A DNA stretch of 64,000 bases from Nonomuraea montanisoli (GTDB lineage: Bacteria > Actinomycetota > Actinomycetes > Streptosporangiales > Streptosporangiaceae). Location: positions 62,001 through 126,000 of the forward strand of contig NZ_JABWGN010000015.1 of NCBI RefSeq assembly GCF_013363975.1, written 5' to 3'. The notes beneath the pieces are model-generated. The model was given only the letters and a program-made list of their open reading frames with translations. It was not told the origin of the DNA and did not search any database. Below, piece by piece: positions 7,562 through 16,009 of the stretch (within the stretch, counting starts at the first letter, position 1; each line of letters starts with the position of its first letter). The translations under genes were made by a program, and so were the position numbers.

Positions 7562-8602
7562 ATGGACATCAACATCATTCTCACCGTTATCGCCTTCTTC
7601 GTCATCCTGGTGGTCCTCAGCAGCCTGCGGGTGGTCAACCAGGTCGAACGGGGCATCATCTTCCGCTTCGGCCGGGCCCAGAAGGAGATCCGGCAACCCG
7701 GGCTGACGGTGCTCATCCCGTTCGCGGACCGGATGAAGAAGGTCAACATCCAGATCATCACGATGCCCGTGCCCACGCAGGAGGGCATCACCCGTGACAA
7801 CGTCTCCGTCCGCGTGGACGCGGTCGCCTACTTCCGGGTCAAGGACCCGATGCGGGCGGCCATCGAGGTGCAGGACTACATGCACGCGGTGGAGCAGGTG
7901 GCGCAGACGTCGCTGCGGTCGATCATCGGCAAGAGCGAGCTGGACGACCTGCTCACCAACCGCGAGGAGCTGAACCGCGGCCTCGCCCTGATGATCGACA
8001 GCCCGGCGCTCGGCTGGGGCATCCACATCGACCGGGTCGAGATCAAGGACGTCCAGCTCCCGGAGACCATGAAGCGCTCCATGTCGCGCCAGGCCGAGGC
8101 CGAGCGCGAGCGGCGGGCGCGGGTGATCGTCGCGGACGGCGAGCTGCGGGCCGCCCAGAAGCTCGCCGACGCCTCCGGCATCATGTCGCAGACGCCGGGC
8201 GCGCTGCAGCTACGCCTGCTGCAGACCGTGGTGGAGGTCGCCGCCGAGAAGAACTCCACCCTGATCATGCCGCTGCCGGTCGAGCTGCTGCGCTTCTTCG
8301 ACCGGGCCGCACAGGCCGCTCCCCAGGCCGCCGGGCAGACGGCCGGGCAGAGCGGGGAAGCGCCGGCGGCGGAAGGACCGGCCGGACCCGGCGCGATCGA
8401 AGGAGGCGATCAGCCGAGCCTGGAGCAGGCGCCCGCCGACGAGACGCCCGCGCTGACGGAGGCCGCCGCACAGGACGCCGCCGCACAGGAGGCCGTCACA
8501 CGGGAGGCCGCGCCGGAGCCCGCGCTGCGGGAGGCCGTCGTGCCGGAGCCCGCGACCCCGGAGTCGCGCAACGCGCACCCGAGCGGCCACTCGCTCACGT
8601 GA
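7562..8602 (+). CDS. SPFH/stomatin-family (slipin) membrane protein
   Basis: Residues 4-22 form one transmembrane segment. The slipin SPFH core follows: VVNQVERGIIFRFGRA, GLTVLIPFADRMKKV, VSVRVDAVAYFRV and the hallmark ALGWGIHIDRVEIKDVQLPE. A helical coiled-coil region with SRQAEAERERRARVI leads to a conserved LRLLQTV and IMPLP segment. Stomatin-like proteins oligomerise in membrane microdomains and scaffold proteases. After residue 240 a low-complexity tail of about 105 residues is made of Ala, Glu, Gln, Pro and Thr (AAAQDAAAQEAVTREA), longer than in typical slipins. No NfeD-type partner protease gene is adjacent. The stop overlaps the convergent neighbour by 8 nt. Confidence 0.88.
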   Translation: MDINIILTVIAFFVILVVLSSLRVVNQVERGIIFRFGRAQKEIRQPGLTVLIPFADRMKKVNIQIITMPVPTQEGITRDNVSVRVDAVAYFRVKDPMRAAIEVQDYMHAVEQVAQTSLRSIIGKSELDDLLTNREELNRGLALMIDSPALGWGIHIDRVEIKDVQLPETMKRSMSRQAEAERERRARVIVADGELRAAQKLADASGIMSQTPGALQLRLLQTVVEVAAEKNSTLIMPLPVELLRFFDRAAQAAPQAAGQTAGQSGEAPAAEGPAGPGAIEGGDQPSLEQAPADETPALTEAAAQDAAAQEAVTREAAPEPALREAVVPEPATPESRNAHPSGHSLT

Positions 8603-9260
8603 GGCCCTCCTGCGGGGCGAACGCCGCCGGGTTGTTGCGGGCCGCCGCGGCGCGGCTGCGGCGCCCGTAGGCGATGGTCCAGGTGACGAGCGCGGCGGTG
8701 ACGGCGATCGGCAGCACCGTGGAGACCGTGACCATGGCCGAGGTGGGCAGCACGTACGACAGGGCGAAGCGGGCGACCGCCTCGGCCAGGTAGACGACGC
8801 CCCAGACGAGGGTGAGGATCCGCTGCACCCGGCGGAACCCCGCGTACTGCCACAGGGAGTTCCACCGGGCCAGCCCCTCGTCGGTGCCGTCGGTGCCGAA
8901 CTTGCGCCCGAAGTAGAACATCAGGGGCCGGGGCGTCAGCAGGGAGCCGAGCAGCACCAGCCCGAACAGCCCGGTCACCGCGGACTCCTTGACCAGCGCC
9001 AGCCGCTCGTCCTGGAACACCAGCGAGCCGATCACGCCGAGCCCGACCACGATCAGCGCGAGCACGCCGAAGTCGTCGAGGCGGCGCCGGATCAGCAGGA
9101 CGCCGAGCACCTCGACGGCCGGCCAGACCGCCGAGACGGCGAGCGCCGCGACGTCGGACATGCCGCGGTCGGTCAGCAGCGTGTACGTCAGCCAGGGCAG
9201 GACCACGTTGAACGCGATCGTCGGACCCCAGTTCAGGGCTACGGCCCGTAATTTCGCCAA
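8595..9260 (-). CDS. VC0807-like multi-pass membrane protein
   Basis: This 221-residue protein has about six hydrophobic segments (IAFNVVLPWLTYTLL, VSAVWPAVEVLGVLL, FGVLALIVVGLGVIGSLV, VTGLFGLVLLGSLL and two near the C-terminus). The pattern R-P-L-M-F-Y-F-G-R with NSLWQ in the middle matches the intracellular septation/VC0807-like family seen in actinobacteria. The TTG at 9260 is chosen because GAGGAGG sits 5 nt before it; an upstream ATG at 9299 in the same frame has no such site. It is divergent from the PaaX-like gene, which may regulate it. Function unknown. Confidence 0.65.
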   Translation of the reverse strand: MAKLRAVALNWGPTIAFNVVLPWLTYTLLTDRGMSDVAALAVSAVWPAVEVLGVLLIRRRLDDFGVLALIVVGLGVIGSLVFQDERLALVKESAVTGLFGLVLLGSLLTPRPLMFYFGRKFGTDGTDEGLARWNSLWQYAGFRRVQRILTLVWGVVYLAEAVARFALSYVLPTSAMVTVSTVLPIAVTAALVTWTIAYGRRSRAAAARNNPAAFAPQEGLT

Positions 9261-9310
9261 CGGACCCTCCTCATTCCGTCGAAACAAGATCACGTTCATG
9301 ATGTGTCAGA

Positions 9311-9323
9311 TAAACTCACGAAC
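9311..9323 (+). promoter_or_regulatory. Leaderless -10 box of the PaaX-like gene
   Basis: TAAACT (9311-9316) is 7 nt before the GTG at 9324. This argues that translation begins at 9324 rather than at the GTG at 9303. Confidence 0.45.
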
Positions 9324-10157
9324 GTGAAAGAAAACGTATCATCGCCACGGCTGACCGCAAGACCCTCACGGGGTCGGTCGGTCGCGCTGGTGCCGTTCCT
9401 GTTCGGGGCCGCGGGCCGGGAGGAGCTGTCCGGCACGGCGCTGACCAGGCTGTTGGGCGACCTGGGCCTGACCGAGGCAGCCGCCCGCGCGCTGATCGCC
9501 CGCATGCGCAAGGAGGGACATCTGACCGGCGAGCGGCGCGGTGGCGGCACGCGCTACCGGATGGCCGGTGACCTGGCCGCCGGCTTCGCCCGGATCCGGC
9601 AGGGTTCCGCGGCCGCCGTCCCGGAGTGGGACGGGCGGTTCCACGCGCTGCTCTACCAGGTGCCGGAGGGGCAGCGCGCCTACCGCGACGCGCTGCGCCG
9701 GGCCGCGCTGCTCACCGGGTACGGCCTGCTCCAGCAGGGGGTGCTGATCGCGGTCACCGACCGCTCCGCCGGGCTCGGCCCGCTGCTCACCCCGCCGGAG
9801 GGCGTACGGCTGTGCCACGCCACGCTCGCCATGGAGGAGGCCGAGGCCGCCCGCGCCGCCTACGACGCCTGGGGCCTCGGGGCGCTGAGCGACCTGTACG
9901 ACCGGCAGGCCGAGTCCATGGAGGCGGCGGTGCGCTCGGCGCCCGAGCGGCCGCCCGTGGACGCGGAGGCGCTGCGGACGCTGAGCCGCCTGCTGGGCAG
10001 GGCCATGGTCGACACCCTGCGCGCCCCCCAGTTGCCCGAGCCGCTGCGACCGGCCGGGTGGTCACTGCCCCGGCTGCAGGCCGCGATCGGCCAGGTGATC
10101 CAGGTCTACAGCCCCCCGGCGGTCGCGCACGTGCAGCGGGTCATCGGCGACGAGTGA
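9324..10157 (+). CDS. PaaX-family transcriptional regulator
   Basis: The protein follows the PaaX layout: an N-terminal winged helix (PFLFGAAGREELSGTALTRL, LGLTEAAARALIARMRKEGH, then RGGGTRYRMAGDL), a central ferredoxin-like region (WDGRFHALLYQVPEGQRAYR) and a C-terminal helical domain (about residues 190-277). PaaX regulators respond to aryl-CoA or other CoA thioesters and repress catabolic genes. Here the only divergent neighbour is a membrane protein, so the target is unclear. Length is 277 residues, within the family range. Confidence 0.8.
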   Translation: MKENVSSPRLTARPSRGRSVALVPFLFGAAGREELSGTALTRLLGDLGLTEAAARALIARMRKEGHLTGERRGGGTRYRMAGDLAAGFARIRQGSAAAVPEWDGRFHALLYQVPEGQRAYRDALRRAALLTGYGLLQQGVLIAVTDRSAGLGPLLTPPEGVRLCHATLAMEEAEAARAAYDAWGLGALSDLYDRQAESMEAAVRSAPERPPVDAEALRTLSRLLGRAMVDTLRAPQLPEPLRPAGWSLPRLQAAIGQVIQVYSPPAVAHVQRVIGDE

Positions 10158-10228
10158 CGCGCCGGGAAGGCCGGCCGGCACGCCCGGAAGACCCGGCCGG
10201 TGTGCGGGTGAAGACCCGACCGGCGCGG

Positions 10229-11206
10229 CTACCTGCTGACGCCGTCCGCCGCGCGCCGCTGGACCAGATGCAGGTCGGCGGAGCGGGGCAGGCTCTCCCA
10301 GTCGCCCTGCGAGGTGACCGCGAACGCGCCCGCCGCGCAGGCCGTGCGCAGCCGTTGGTCCGGATCGTGGCCCGACAGCCACCCGGCCAGCCAGCCCGCC
10401 GCGAACGCGTCGCCCGCGCCGACGGGGTCCACCTCCGTCACCCGGTACGGCTCCGCGTGCCGCACGACGTCCCCCGACAGCTCCAGGGCGCCCTCCGAGC
10501 CCGCCTTCACCAGGACGTGCCGCGGGCCCAGGGCGGCGAGGGCGCGGGCCAGTTCGGCGGGCTCCTCGACGTCGGCGATCAGCCGGCCCTCGGGGCCGGT
10601 CACGAACAGCACGTCCACGTCCGCGACCGCCTCCCGCAGCCACGCCCCCGCCTCGGCGGGCGACCAGAGCGCGGCCCGGTAGTTGACGTCGAGTGACACC
10701 AGCACGCCCGCCGAGCGGGCCAGGGTCATCGCGTGCCGGACGGCCTCGCGGGCGGAGGCCGACAGGGCGGGCGTGATGGCGGAGACGTGCAGGACGCGGG
10801 CCCCGGTGACGAGCTCCGGGTCCAGGTCGCCGGGCGTCAGACGCGAGCCGGCGCTGGCGGCGCGGTAGTAGCGCACGTCGACCAGCTCGGCCGTGCGCCT
10901 GCCCTTGATCATCAGCCCGGTCGGGGCGGCGGGATCGGTGATGGCGCGGGCGTCCACGCCCTCGCCCAGCAGCGTGGAGCGGATCAGGTCGCCGAACTCG
11001 TCCGCGCCCACCCTGCCGACCCAGGTCGCGCGGTGCCCGAGCCGGGAGACGCCGATCGCGACGTTGGACTCCGCCCCGCCCATCCCGAGGTCGAAGTCCC
11101 GGGCGAAGCGGAGCGGGCCGGTGCGGCGGGCGGTGAACAGCGCCATGCTCTCGCCGAACGTCACCAGATCGGGGGCCGCCGCCGAAGGAGTGGTCGATGT
11201 GGTCAT
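10229..11206 (-). CDS. PfkB-family sugar kinase, 2-keto-3-deoxygluconate-kinase-like
   Basis: A ribokinase-fold protein of 325 residues. Its start, DLVTFGESMALFTARRTGPL, and the GGAESNVAIGVSRLG motif (residues about 43-57) resemble KDG kinases. The PfkB signature 2, DPVGAGDAFAAGWLAG, with the catalytic Asp in GAGD, lies near residue 260. It would phosphorylate a keto-deoxy sugar acid with ATP. The ATG overlaps the IclR stop (ATGA), so it is translationally coupled to that regulator, a pairing common for KDG/aldonate catabolism. The aldolase and dehydratase genes are not nearby. Confidence 0.82.
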   Translation of the reverse strand: MTTSTTPSAAAPDLVTFGESMALFTARRTGPLRFARDFDLGMGGAESNVAIGVSRLGHRATWVGRVGADEFGDLIRSTLLGEGVDARAITDPAAPTGLMIKGRRTAELVDVRYYRAASAGSRLTPGDLDPELVTGARVLHVSAITPALSASAREAVRHAMTLARSAGVLVSLDVNYRAALWSPAEAGAWLREAVADVDVLFVTGPEGRLIADVEEPAELARALAALGPRHVLVKAGSEGALELSGDVVRHAEPYRVTEVDPVGAGDAFAAGWLAGWLSGHDPDQRLRTACAAGAFAVTSQGDWESLPRSADLHLVQRRAADGVSR

Positions 11207-11967
11207 CAGGTCGTCGCACCCAGCTTTCCGGAGATCCGCGCCGCCGCGGCGGCCACCCGCGGGCCCAGCTCGCGTACCCGCGCGGCGGTGATGCGCGAGG
11301 TGAGCCCGGAGACCGAGACGGCGGCCACCACGGCCCCGGTGTGGTTGAAGACGGGCGCGCCCACGCAGCGCACCTCGGGCTCGTTCTCGCGGTCGTCCAC
11401 CGCGTAGCCGCGCCGCCGGACGCCGGCCAGCTCGCGCCGCAGCCGGTCGGGGTCGGTGATGGTGTGCCGGGTACGGGACTCCAGCTCCAGCCCCTCGACC
11501 GGGTCGCCGGGCAGGAACGCCAGGATCGCCTTGCCCACGGCGGTGCAGTGCGCGGGCCCGCGGCTGCCGATGCGCGAGGCCATGCGGACGTTCGTCTCGT
11601 TCTCCACCTTGTCGATGTAGACGACGTGCGGCGGGTCGTGGACGACCAGGTGGACGGTCTCCCGCACCTCGGTCATCAGCCGGTGCGACTCCTCGGCGGC
11701 CACGGCGCGCAGGTCGAGCGTGGCGAGGTACGCCTGGCCCAGGCGGAGCGTGCCGTGGCCGAGCCGGTAGACGCCGCTCCTGTGGTCGCGTTCGAGCAGC
11801 CGGGCCTCGATGAGCGGCGCGGTCAGCCGCAGCACGGTGCTCTTGGACAGGCCAACGCCCTCGGCGAGCCGGGTCAGCGTGAGGCCGCTGTTGTCGCGTA
11901 CGTGGTCGAGCACGGCCAGCGCCCGGCGCAGCGAGGTCGACTGGTTCCGCTCCGGCACGCCCGCCAC
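11206..11967 (-). CDS. IclR-family transcriptional regulator
   Basis: The N-terminal winged helix (SLRRALAVLDHVRDNSGLTL, RLAEGVGLSKSTVLRLTAPL) and the GAF-like effector domain (HTITDPDRLRRELAGVRRRG, GAVVAAVSVSGLTSRI) are characteristic of IclR regulators. The CTAVGKAILAFLP motif near residue 145 is also typical. Length is 253 residues. It is co-transcribed with, and probably controls, the KDG-type kinase. A repeat element directly upstream (11998-12027) is a likely autoregulatory operator. Confidence 0.88.
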   Translation of the reverse strand: MAGVPERNQSTSLRRALAVLDHVRDNSGLTLTRLAEGVGLSKSTVLRLTAPLIEARLLERDHRSGVYRLGHGTLRLGQAYLATLDLRAVAAEESHRLMTEVRETVHLVVHDPPHVVYIDKVENETNVRMASRIGSRGPAHCTAVGKAILAFLPGDPVEGLELESRTRHTITDPDRLRRELAGVRRRGYAVDDRENEPEVRCVGAPVFNHTGAVVAAVSVSGLTSRITAARVRELGPRVAAAAARISGKLGATT

Positions 11968-11997
11968 CCTACGGCCCGCGCCGTCCGGAGTTCACCG

Positions 11998-12027
11998 TAT
12001 GCAGCACATCGTTGTGCTATGCAGCAC
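11998..12027. promoter_or_regulatory. Repeat operator upstream of IclR gene
   Basis: The 10-bp sequence TATGCAGCAC occurs at 11998-12007 and 12018-12027 (20-bp phase, two helical turns). Between them AGCACA-TCGT-TGTGCT (12003-12018) is a perfect inverted repeat. The element lies 31 bp upstream of the IclR start. Confidence 0.55.
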
Positions 12028-13126
12028 TGATGGAGGGGCCGTCGAGGACCGCCACCCGGTGCGCGTCACCCGGCGCCAGGAACTCCAGCAGCCGCCGCGC
12101 CTCCGCCTCCACCTCGTCCATCCGGGCGATCGGCTCCCACCGGTGCAGGGTGAGCGTGGAGACGCCCCTGGCCCGGGCGACGGTCCAGTCGCCGGCCGCG
12201 AAGCCGTCCACCAGGATGAGGCGCGGCACCACGTTCGTCCCCATGAACGCGCCGAGCGCGGCCCGGGCCCGCTCGGTGATCACGCGCGTGCGGTCGGCGT
12301 GCGACAGGAACAGGTTGTCGAAGTCGTACATGAGGCGGATCGGAGCCGGCACGTCCTCGCCGGGCCGGGGCGCGTCGGGCAGGTCGTGGTAGGTGCGGCC
12401 GTCCTCGTCGCGGAAGCGCACCAGGTCCAGCCCCTCCACGACCTCGGCCAGCCGGGTCAGTCCGCACCAGGTCTGCGCGTCCTTCACCGTCGCCGGGCCG
12501 AACGCCGCGAGGTAGCGCGTCACCAGCTCGGCCGCCGTCATCGCGGGCACCTCCGGGCCGCCCAGCCACGAGTCGGCGGGGGCGTGCGCGATCGGCCCGC
12601 TCCTGCCCCACAGCCCGCGCGGCGGCACCTGCGCCAGCGGCACGAGCCAGCGCACCCCCTGCCCGAGGGCGTGCGGGTCGTTGCCCGGCCACCGCTCGGC
12701 GAGCGCGCGGCCCAGCTCGGCGAACGTCATCGGCCGCCCGCTCAGCAGCGCCCGGCCGGTCGCGGCCAGCTCGTCCAGGTCCACGCCCGCGAGGCGCCGG
12801 CCGAACGTCGTGCGGGTCATCCGTTCCGTGACCACCTGGAGGAGGGGCCGCATCGCCAGGCAGTCACGCGCGCTCACCAGGTGGATCGTCGAGCGCTGCA
12901 ACGCGAGGCGCACCAGGGCCCGCGACTCCAGCAGCGCGGAGGCCGAGGCCGGGTCGAAGCCCTCGATCCGGTTCCACAGGCCGGTGTACCAGGTGTGCGG
13001 GGTCTGCGCCTGGAGGCCGCCGAGGCGTTCGACGACGTCCACCACCGGCAGGGCGGCGCGGCGCAGCAGGAGCTGCCGGTCGAGGGTGGCCCGGTTGAGG
13101 GCGCGGCGGCTGATCAGGGGGTCCAT
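12017..13126 (-). CDS. Winged-helix DNA-binding protein (HTH_42 / YcaQ-like)
   Basis: This 369-residue protein carries the HTH_42 signature: SRRALNRATLDRQLLLRRA, VVERLGGLQAQTPHTWYTGL and later APADSWLGGPEVPAMTAAEL. The family includes YcaQ/AZL-type DNA glycosylases, which unhook interstrand crosslinks or excise alkylated bases; many actinobacterial members have only been annotated as winged-helix proteins. ATG 13126 is chosen because TAGCTT (13134-13139) lies exactly 7 nt upstream, giving a leaderless mRNA. The alternative start at 13147 would fall inside the terminator stem of the neighbouring operon. Confidence 0.75.
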   Translation of the reverse strand: MDPLISRRALNRATLDRQLLLRRAALPVVDVVERLGGLQAQTPHTWYTGLWNRIEGFDPASASALLESRALVRLALQRSTIHLVSARDCLAMRPLLQVVTERMTRTTFGRRLAGVDLDELAATGRALLSGRPMTFAELGRALAERWPGNDPHALGQGVRWLVPLAQVPPRGLWGRSGPIAHAPADSWLGGPEVPAMTAAELVTRYLAAFGPATVKDAQTWCGLTRLAEVVEGLDLVRFRDEDGRTYHDLPDAPRPGEDVPAPIRLMYDFDNLFLSHADRTRVITERARAALGAFMGTNVVPRLILVDGFAAGDWTVARARGVSTLTLHRWEPIARMDEVEAEARRLLEFLAPGDAHRVAVLDGPSISAA

Positions 13127-13138
13127 GCCGGAAAAGCT

Positions 13139-13177
13139 AGAGGCCATCGCGGAAGATCACCTTCCGCGATGGCCTCT
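13139..13177. terminator. 17-bp stem-loop terminator of the carbohydrate operon
   Basis: A perfect 17-bp inverted repeat (13139-13155 and 13161-13177) with a 5-nt loop lies 19 bp after the PIG-L gene stop. No clear T-tract follows, which is usual in high-GC actinobacteria. One arm abuts the -10 box of the winged-helix gene, so termination and initiation are packed together. Confidence 0.85.
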
Positions 13178-13196
13178 GACTCAGACCCGGCTAAGG

Positions 13197-15995
13197 TCAG
13201 CGGACGGCGGCTCGCGACGCCGTCGTCCCGCCGCCCGGCGCGAGCCACCCGGCCACGACCGCCGGGTCGGCCCCGAGCGCCCGCGTCACCGGCACGCTCA
13301 CCGTCGTGACGCCCTTGCCGCCGACCTTGACGACGCGGCTGCCCGCCGTGCCCTGGCCGTCGCGGACGAACAGGTGCGCCTCACCGGGACCGGCCGCCCG
13401 GAGCGTCACCTTGACCGCTCCCTGGCCGCCCGTGGCGGAGGTGACCTGGCCGCTCTCCGACGTCCTGGCCGCCGGGCCGCCGGCGAGCGGGAGCCCGAGC
13501 CGGACCGCCTGCTCCAGCGACTGCGGCGAGTCCAGGCTCGACAGGCCGGTGGCCGGGATCACCGGGTCCGGCGGCGTGGTGGGCCGGCCCGCCGGCGGCT
13601 GGTAGCCGGGCAGCGTCGCGACGCCCCACCGGTACGGGTCGCCCTGCACGCCGCCCCACGTCGACCAGCCGATCCGGGTCTGGCCGGTCTTGTCCTGGGT
13701 GTCGGAGTCGTACACGAGGATGTTCAGCCCGAGGTGGGCGGGGTCGACCGCGCCCGGGAGCTGCTCCATCGGGATGGCGAGCTCCACCGCGTACGCCCCG
13801 GACGACACCTTGGAGGCGATCCGCACGCCCGTGGCGGCCCCCTGGTGGTTGTCCGCGTCGCGCAGCGCGCACGGCGGCCCCTCGGCGGTGACCGGCAGCA
13901 CGGCCGTCTTGAACGTCGTGGAGGTGTTCTCCGACGTGCCGCGCGGGTCGATCGTCACCTCCACCGCGTCGGTGCGCCAGTGCCGCTTGCAGTCGGAGGC
14001 GGCCAGCCGGGTGCCGAGCACGTCGTCCTTGACCTGGACGAGCAGGTAGAGGGTGTCGTCGTGCCAGGTGACCTTGGCCGTGCCGGAGCAGTCGGCCGCC
14101 GACGCGCAGGCGGTGCCCTCCCACAGGCGCGAGATGTCCAGGGCCGGTCCGGCGTACTCGCCGTCGCCCTCCGCGCCGTCCACGGCGGGTGCCGCGGCGG
14201 CCTTCGGGATGACCGCGGTGGGCACGAGCTCCAGGGCCGGCTTGCTCACGCTGGAGCCGTCGGCGCTGGTCGTGGTGATGGTGTAGGCGTAGTCGCCGCC
14301 CTCGTTGGACGTCTTGAGCGAGGTGTCGGTGTTGGTGACGGTGAACGTGACCGTCGCCGACGCCCCGGCGGCGAGCCCGCTGTAGGGAGCCTCCGCCCGG
14401 TCGGCGGTGAAGCCCTTGGGCAGGTCCAGGCGCACGGTGCCCGACTGCGTCGTGCCGCTCACGTTGGTGACGACCACGCCGACCTGGCGCGACCCGCCGG
14501 TCGGGAGCGTGAGCACGGGCGTGACCAGGCCGCGAAGCTGCGGCACGCCGACCTCGGCGGACCACTTCTCGTACTGGCCGACCTGCGGCAGGAGCTGCTG
14601 CACCCCGCGTACGGCCGGGCTCACCTCGACCTGCCGGTCGGTGTAGCCGGAGCCGCGCTCGGTCGTGAGCGTCGCGGCGAGCCGCGCCCGCTGACCGGGA
14701 GCCGCGCCCTGCGGCGGGGTCACGGTGAACGTGGCCGTCCCGGTGCGTCCGGGCGCGAGCCGGCCCAGGTCGCCGGAGCCGGTGACCTTCCAGCCGTCGG
14801 GCACGCGCAGCGCCGCCGACGAGCGGCCCAGCGGCTCGCGGGACGGTGCGGTCGCGGTCACCTTGACGCTGAACGCGGTGCCCGGGCGCACGTCGAACGT
14901 GCCGGGCCGCAGCGTGAGCTGCGTGCCCAGCGGCGCCGCGCCGTCCGCCCGCACCAGGGCGCCGTCGAGGACGGCCGTGGGCGCCGCGGCCGCCGCGCTG
15001 CCCGGCTCGGGGAAGGGCACCCGCGCGTCCACCTGGGTGAAGAAGTCGCAGCCGAGCTGGGCCGGGTCGGTCGGCACGTCGCCGAAGACGGCCCAGCCCT
15101 GCGAGGCGTACGCGCGCTGGGCGTCGCGCTCGACCGCCGCCCAGGTCCGGCCGCCCTGCCGGGCCGAGGGGCGCCCGCTCCAGACGCCGTAGATGTTCTG
15201 CGCCGGGTTGGCGGGCCGGAAGGTGGCGGCGCAGTCGGGGCCGGTGCGCGACGTGCCGCGCGCGCCGCCCTGCAGCAGCCGGGACGGCGCGAACGGCCGC
15301 AGCCCCTCACGGGTGATCTGCTCGGGGTAGGCCGCCGGGTCGGCGGCGGCGTAGAACGCCTGCACCGCCAGGCGGGCGGCCTGCTGGTGGTTGCCGTGGT
15401 TGCCGGGGGAGGGCGCCGGGTCCATGGTCAGCAGCACCTCGGGACGGGTCTGCCGGACGATCCTGACGACCTTCTCCAGCGTGTCGTCGCCCCAGATCTG
15501 GTTGGTCAGCGGCGCGCTGACCGTGTAGTAGAAGTCGACGTCGTCGAGGTTGAAGACGTCGCGGACCCCGGCCTTGCCGACGGCCGTGCGCTCCTCGGCC
15601 TCGCGGATCAGGCCGAGCGCGGGGCCCTCCTCGGGGCCGACGGCGTTGCCGCCGCCCTCGCCGCGGGTGACGGTGACGACGCCGGTGCGGACGTGGTGGT
15701 CCTCGTTCCACTGGCCGAGCGTCGAGAGCGTGAACGCCTCGTCGTCGGGGTGGGCGCCGACGAACAGCACGTCGAGGTCGGCGGACCGGCCGCCGGACCC
15801 GGACGCGTCCGCGGGTCCCGACGTGGCCGGGTCCGGCGCGGGCGACGAGACGGCCGGCTCGGGTTCGGCCCGTACCGAGGCCCGGGTCGTGGCCGAGGCC
15901 GGGACGGAGACCGCGGGCAGGGCCGCGAGGGCGAGCGAGGCCGCCGCGGCGGCCACCGCCCATCGACGCGGCGTGGGGGGTGAGGGTCTGCGCAT
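13197..15995 (-). CDS. Secreted PIG-L family deacetylase with NEW3-like and CBM9-like domains
   Basis: The 932-residue protein begins with a signal peptide (residues 1-36, RRW...ASLALAALPAVSVPASA). The PIG-L/LmbE deacetylase domain covers about 75-330, with the zinc motif AHPDDE at 81-86 and the second ligand cluster GNHGNHQQAA near 190. A Pro/Ala linker, two beta-sandwich (NEW3-like) regions around 380-620 and a CBM9-like carbohydrate-binding module (about 640-820; WHDDTLYLLVQVKDD, TDAVEVTIDP) follow. The family removes N-acetyl groups from GlcNAc-containing substrates. It starts 14 bp after the permease gene as last gene of the ABC operon, so extracellular N-deacetylation is probably linked to uptake. 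Exact substrate unknown. Confidence 0.85.
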   Translation of the reverse strand: MRRPSPPTPRRWAVAAAAASLALAALPAVSVPASATTRASVRAEPEPAVSSPAPDPATSGPADASGSGGRSADLDVLFVGAHPDDEAFTLSTLGQWNEDHHVRTGVVTVTRGEGGGNAVGPEEGPALGLIREAEERTAVGKAGVRDVFNLDDVDFYYTVSAPLTNQIWGDDTLEKVVRIVRQTRPEVLLTMDPAPSPGNHGNHQQAARLAVQAFYAAADPAAYPEQITREGLRPFAPSRLLQGGARGTSRTGPDCAATFRPANPAQNIYGVWSGRPSARQGGRTWAAVERDAQRAYASQGWAVFGDVPTDPAQLGCDFFTQVDARVPFPEPGSAAAAAPTAVLDGALVRADGAAPLGTQLTLRPGTFDVRPGTAFSVKVTATAPSREPLGRSSAALRVPDGWKVTGSGDLGRLAPGRTGTATFTVTPPQGAAPGQRARLAATLTTERGSGYTDRQVEVSPAVRGVQQLLPQVGQYEKWSAEVGVPQLRGLVTPVLTLPTGGSRQVGVVVTNVSGTTQSGTVRLDLPKGFTADRAEAPYSGLAAGASATVTFTVTNTDTSLKTSNEGGDYAYTITTTSADGSSVSKPALELVPTAVIPKAAAAPAVDGAEGDGEYAGPALDISRLWEGTACASAADCSGTAKVTWHDDTLYLLVQVKDDVLGTRLAASDCKRHWRTDAVEVTIDPRGTSENTSTTFKTAVLPVTAEGPPCALRDADNHQGAATGVRIASKVSSGAYAVELAIPMEQLPGAVDPAHLGLNILVYDSDTQDKTGQTRIGWSTWGGVQGDPYRWGVATLPGYQPPAGRPTTPPDPVIPATGLSSLDSPQSLEQAVRLGLPLAGGPAARTSESGQVTSATGGQGAVKVTLRAAGPGEAHLFVRDGQGTAGSRVVKVGGKGVTTVSVPVTRALGADPAVVAGWLAPGGGTTASRAAVR

Positions 15996-16009
15996 GAAAC
16001 CTCCGGTGA

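Noticed and set aside
10158..10228. Rho-independent terminator between the PaaX and KDG-kinase genes
   Set aside because: The GACCCGGCCGG-type repeats are direct rather than inverted, and no stem longer than six bases was found.
13127..13147. Upstream start of the winged-helix gene at 13147
   Set aside because: This start falls within the perfect terminator stem and upstream of the leaderless -10; ATG 13126 fits the promoter and the family N-terminus.
12681..15983. A 1100-codon open frame on the plus strand opposite the PIG-L gene
   Set aside because: It is a GC-driven shadow of the minus-strand gene: Arg/Gly/Ala-rich, with no domain, signal or ribosome site, whereas the minus strand has a signal peptide, the AHPDDE motif and operon context.
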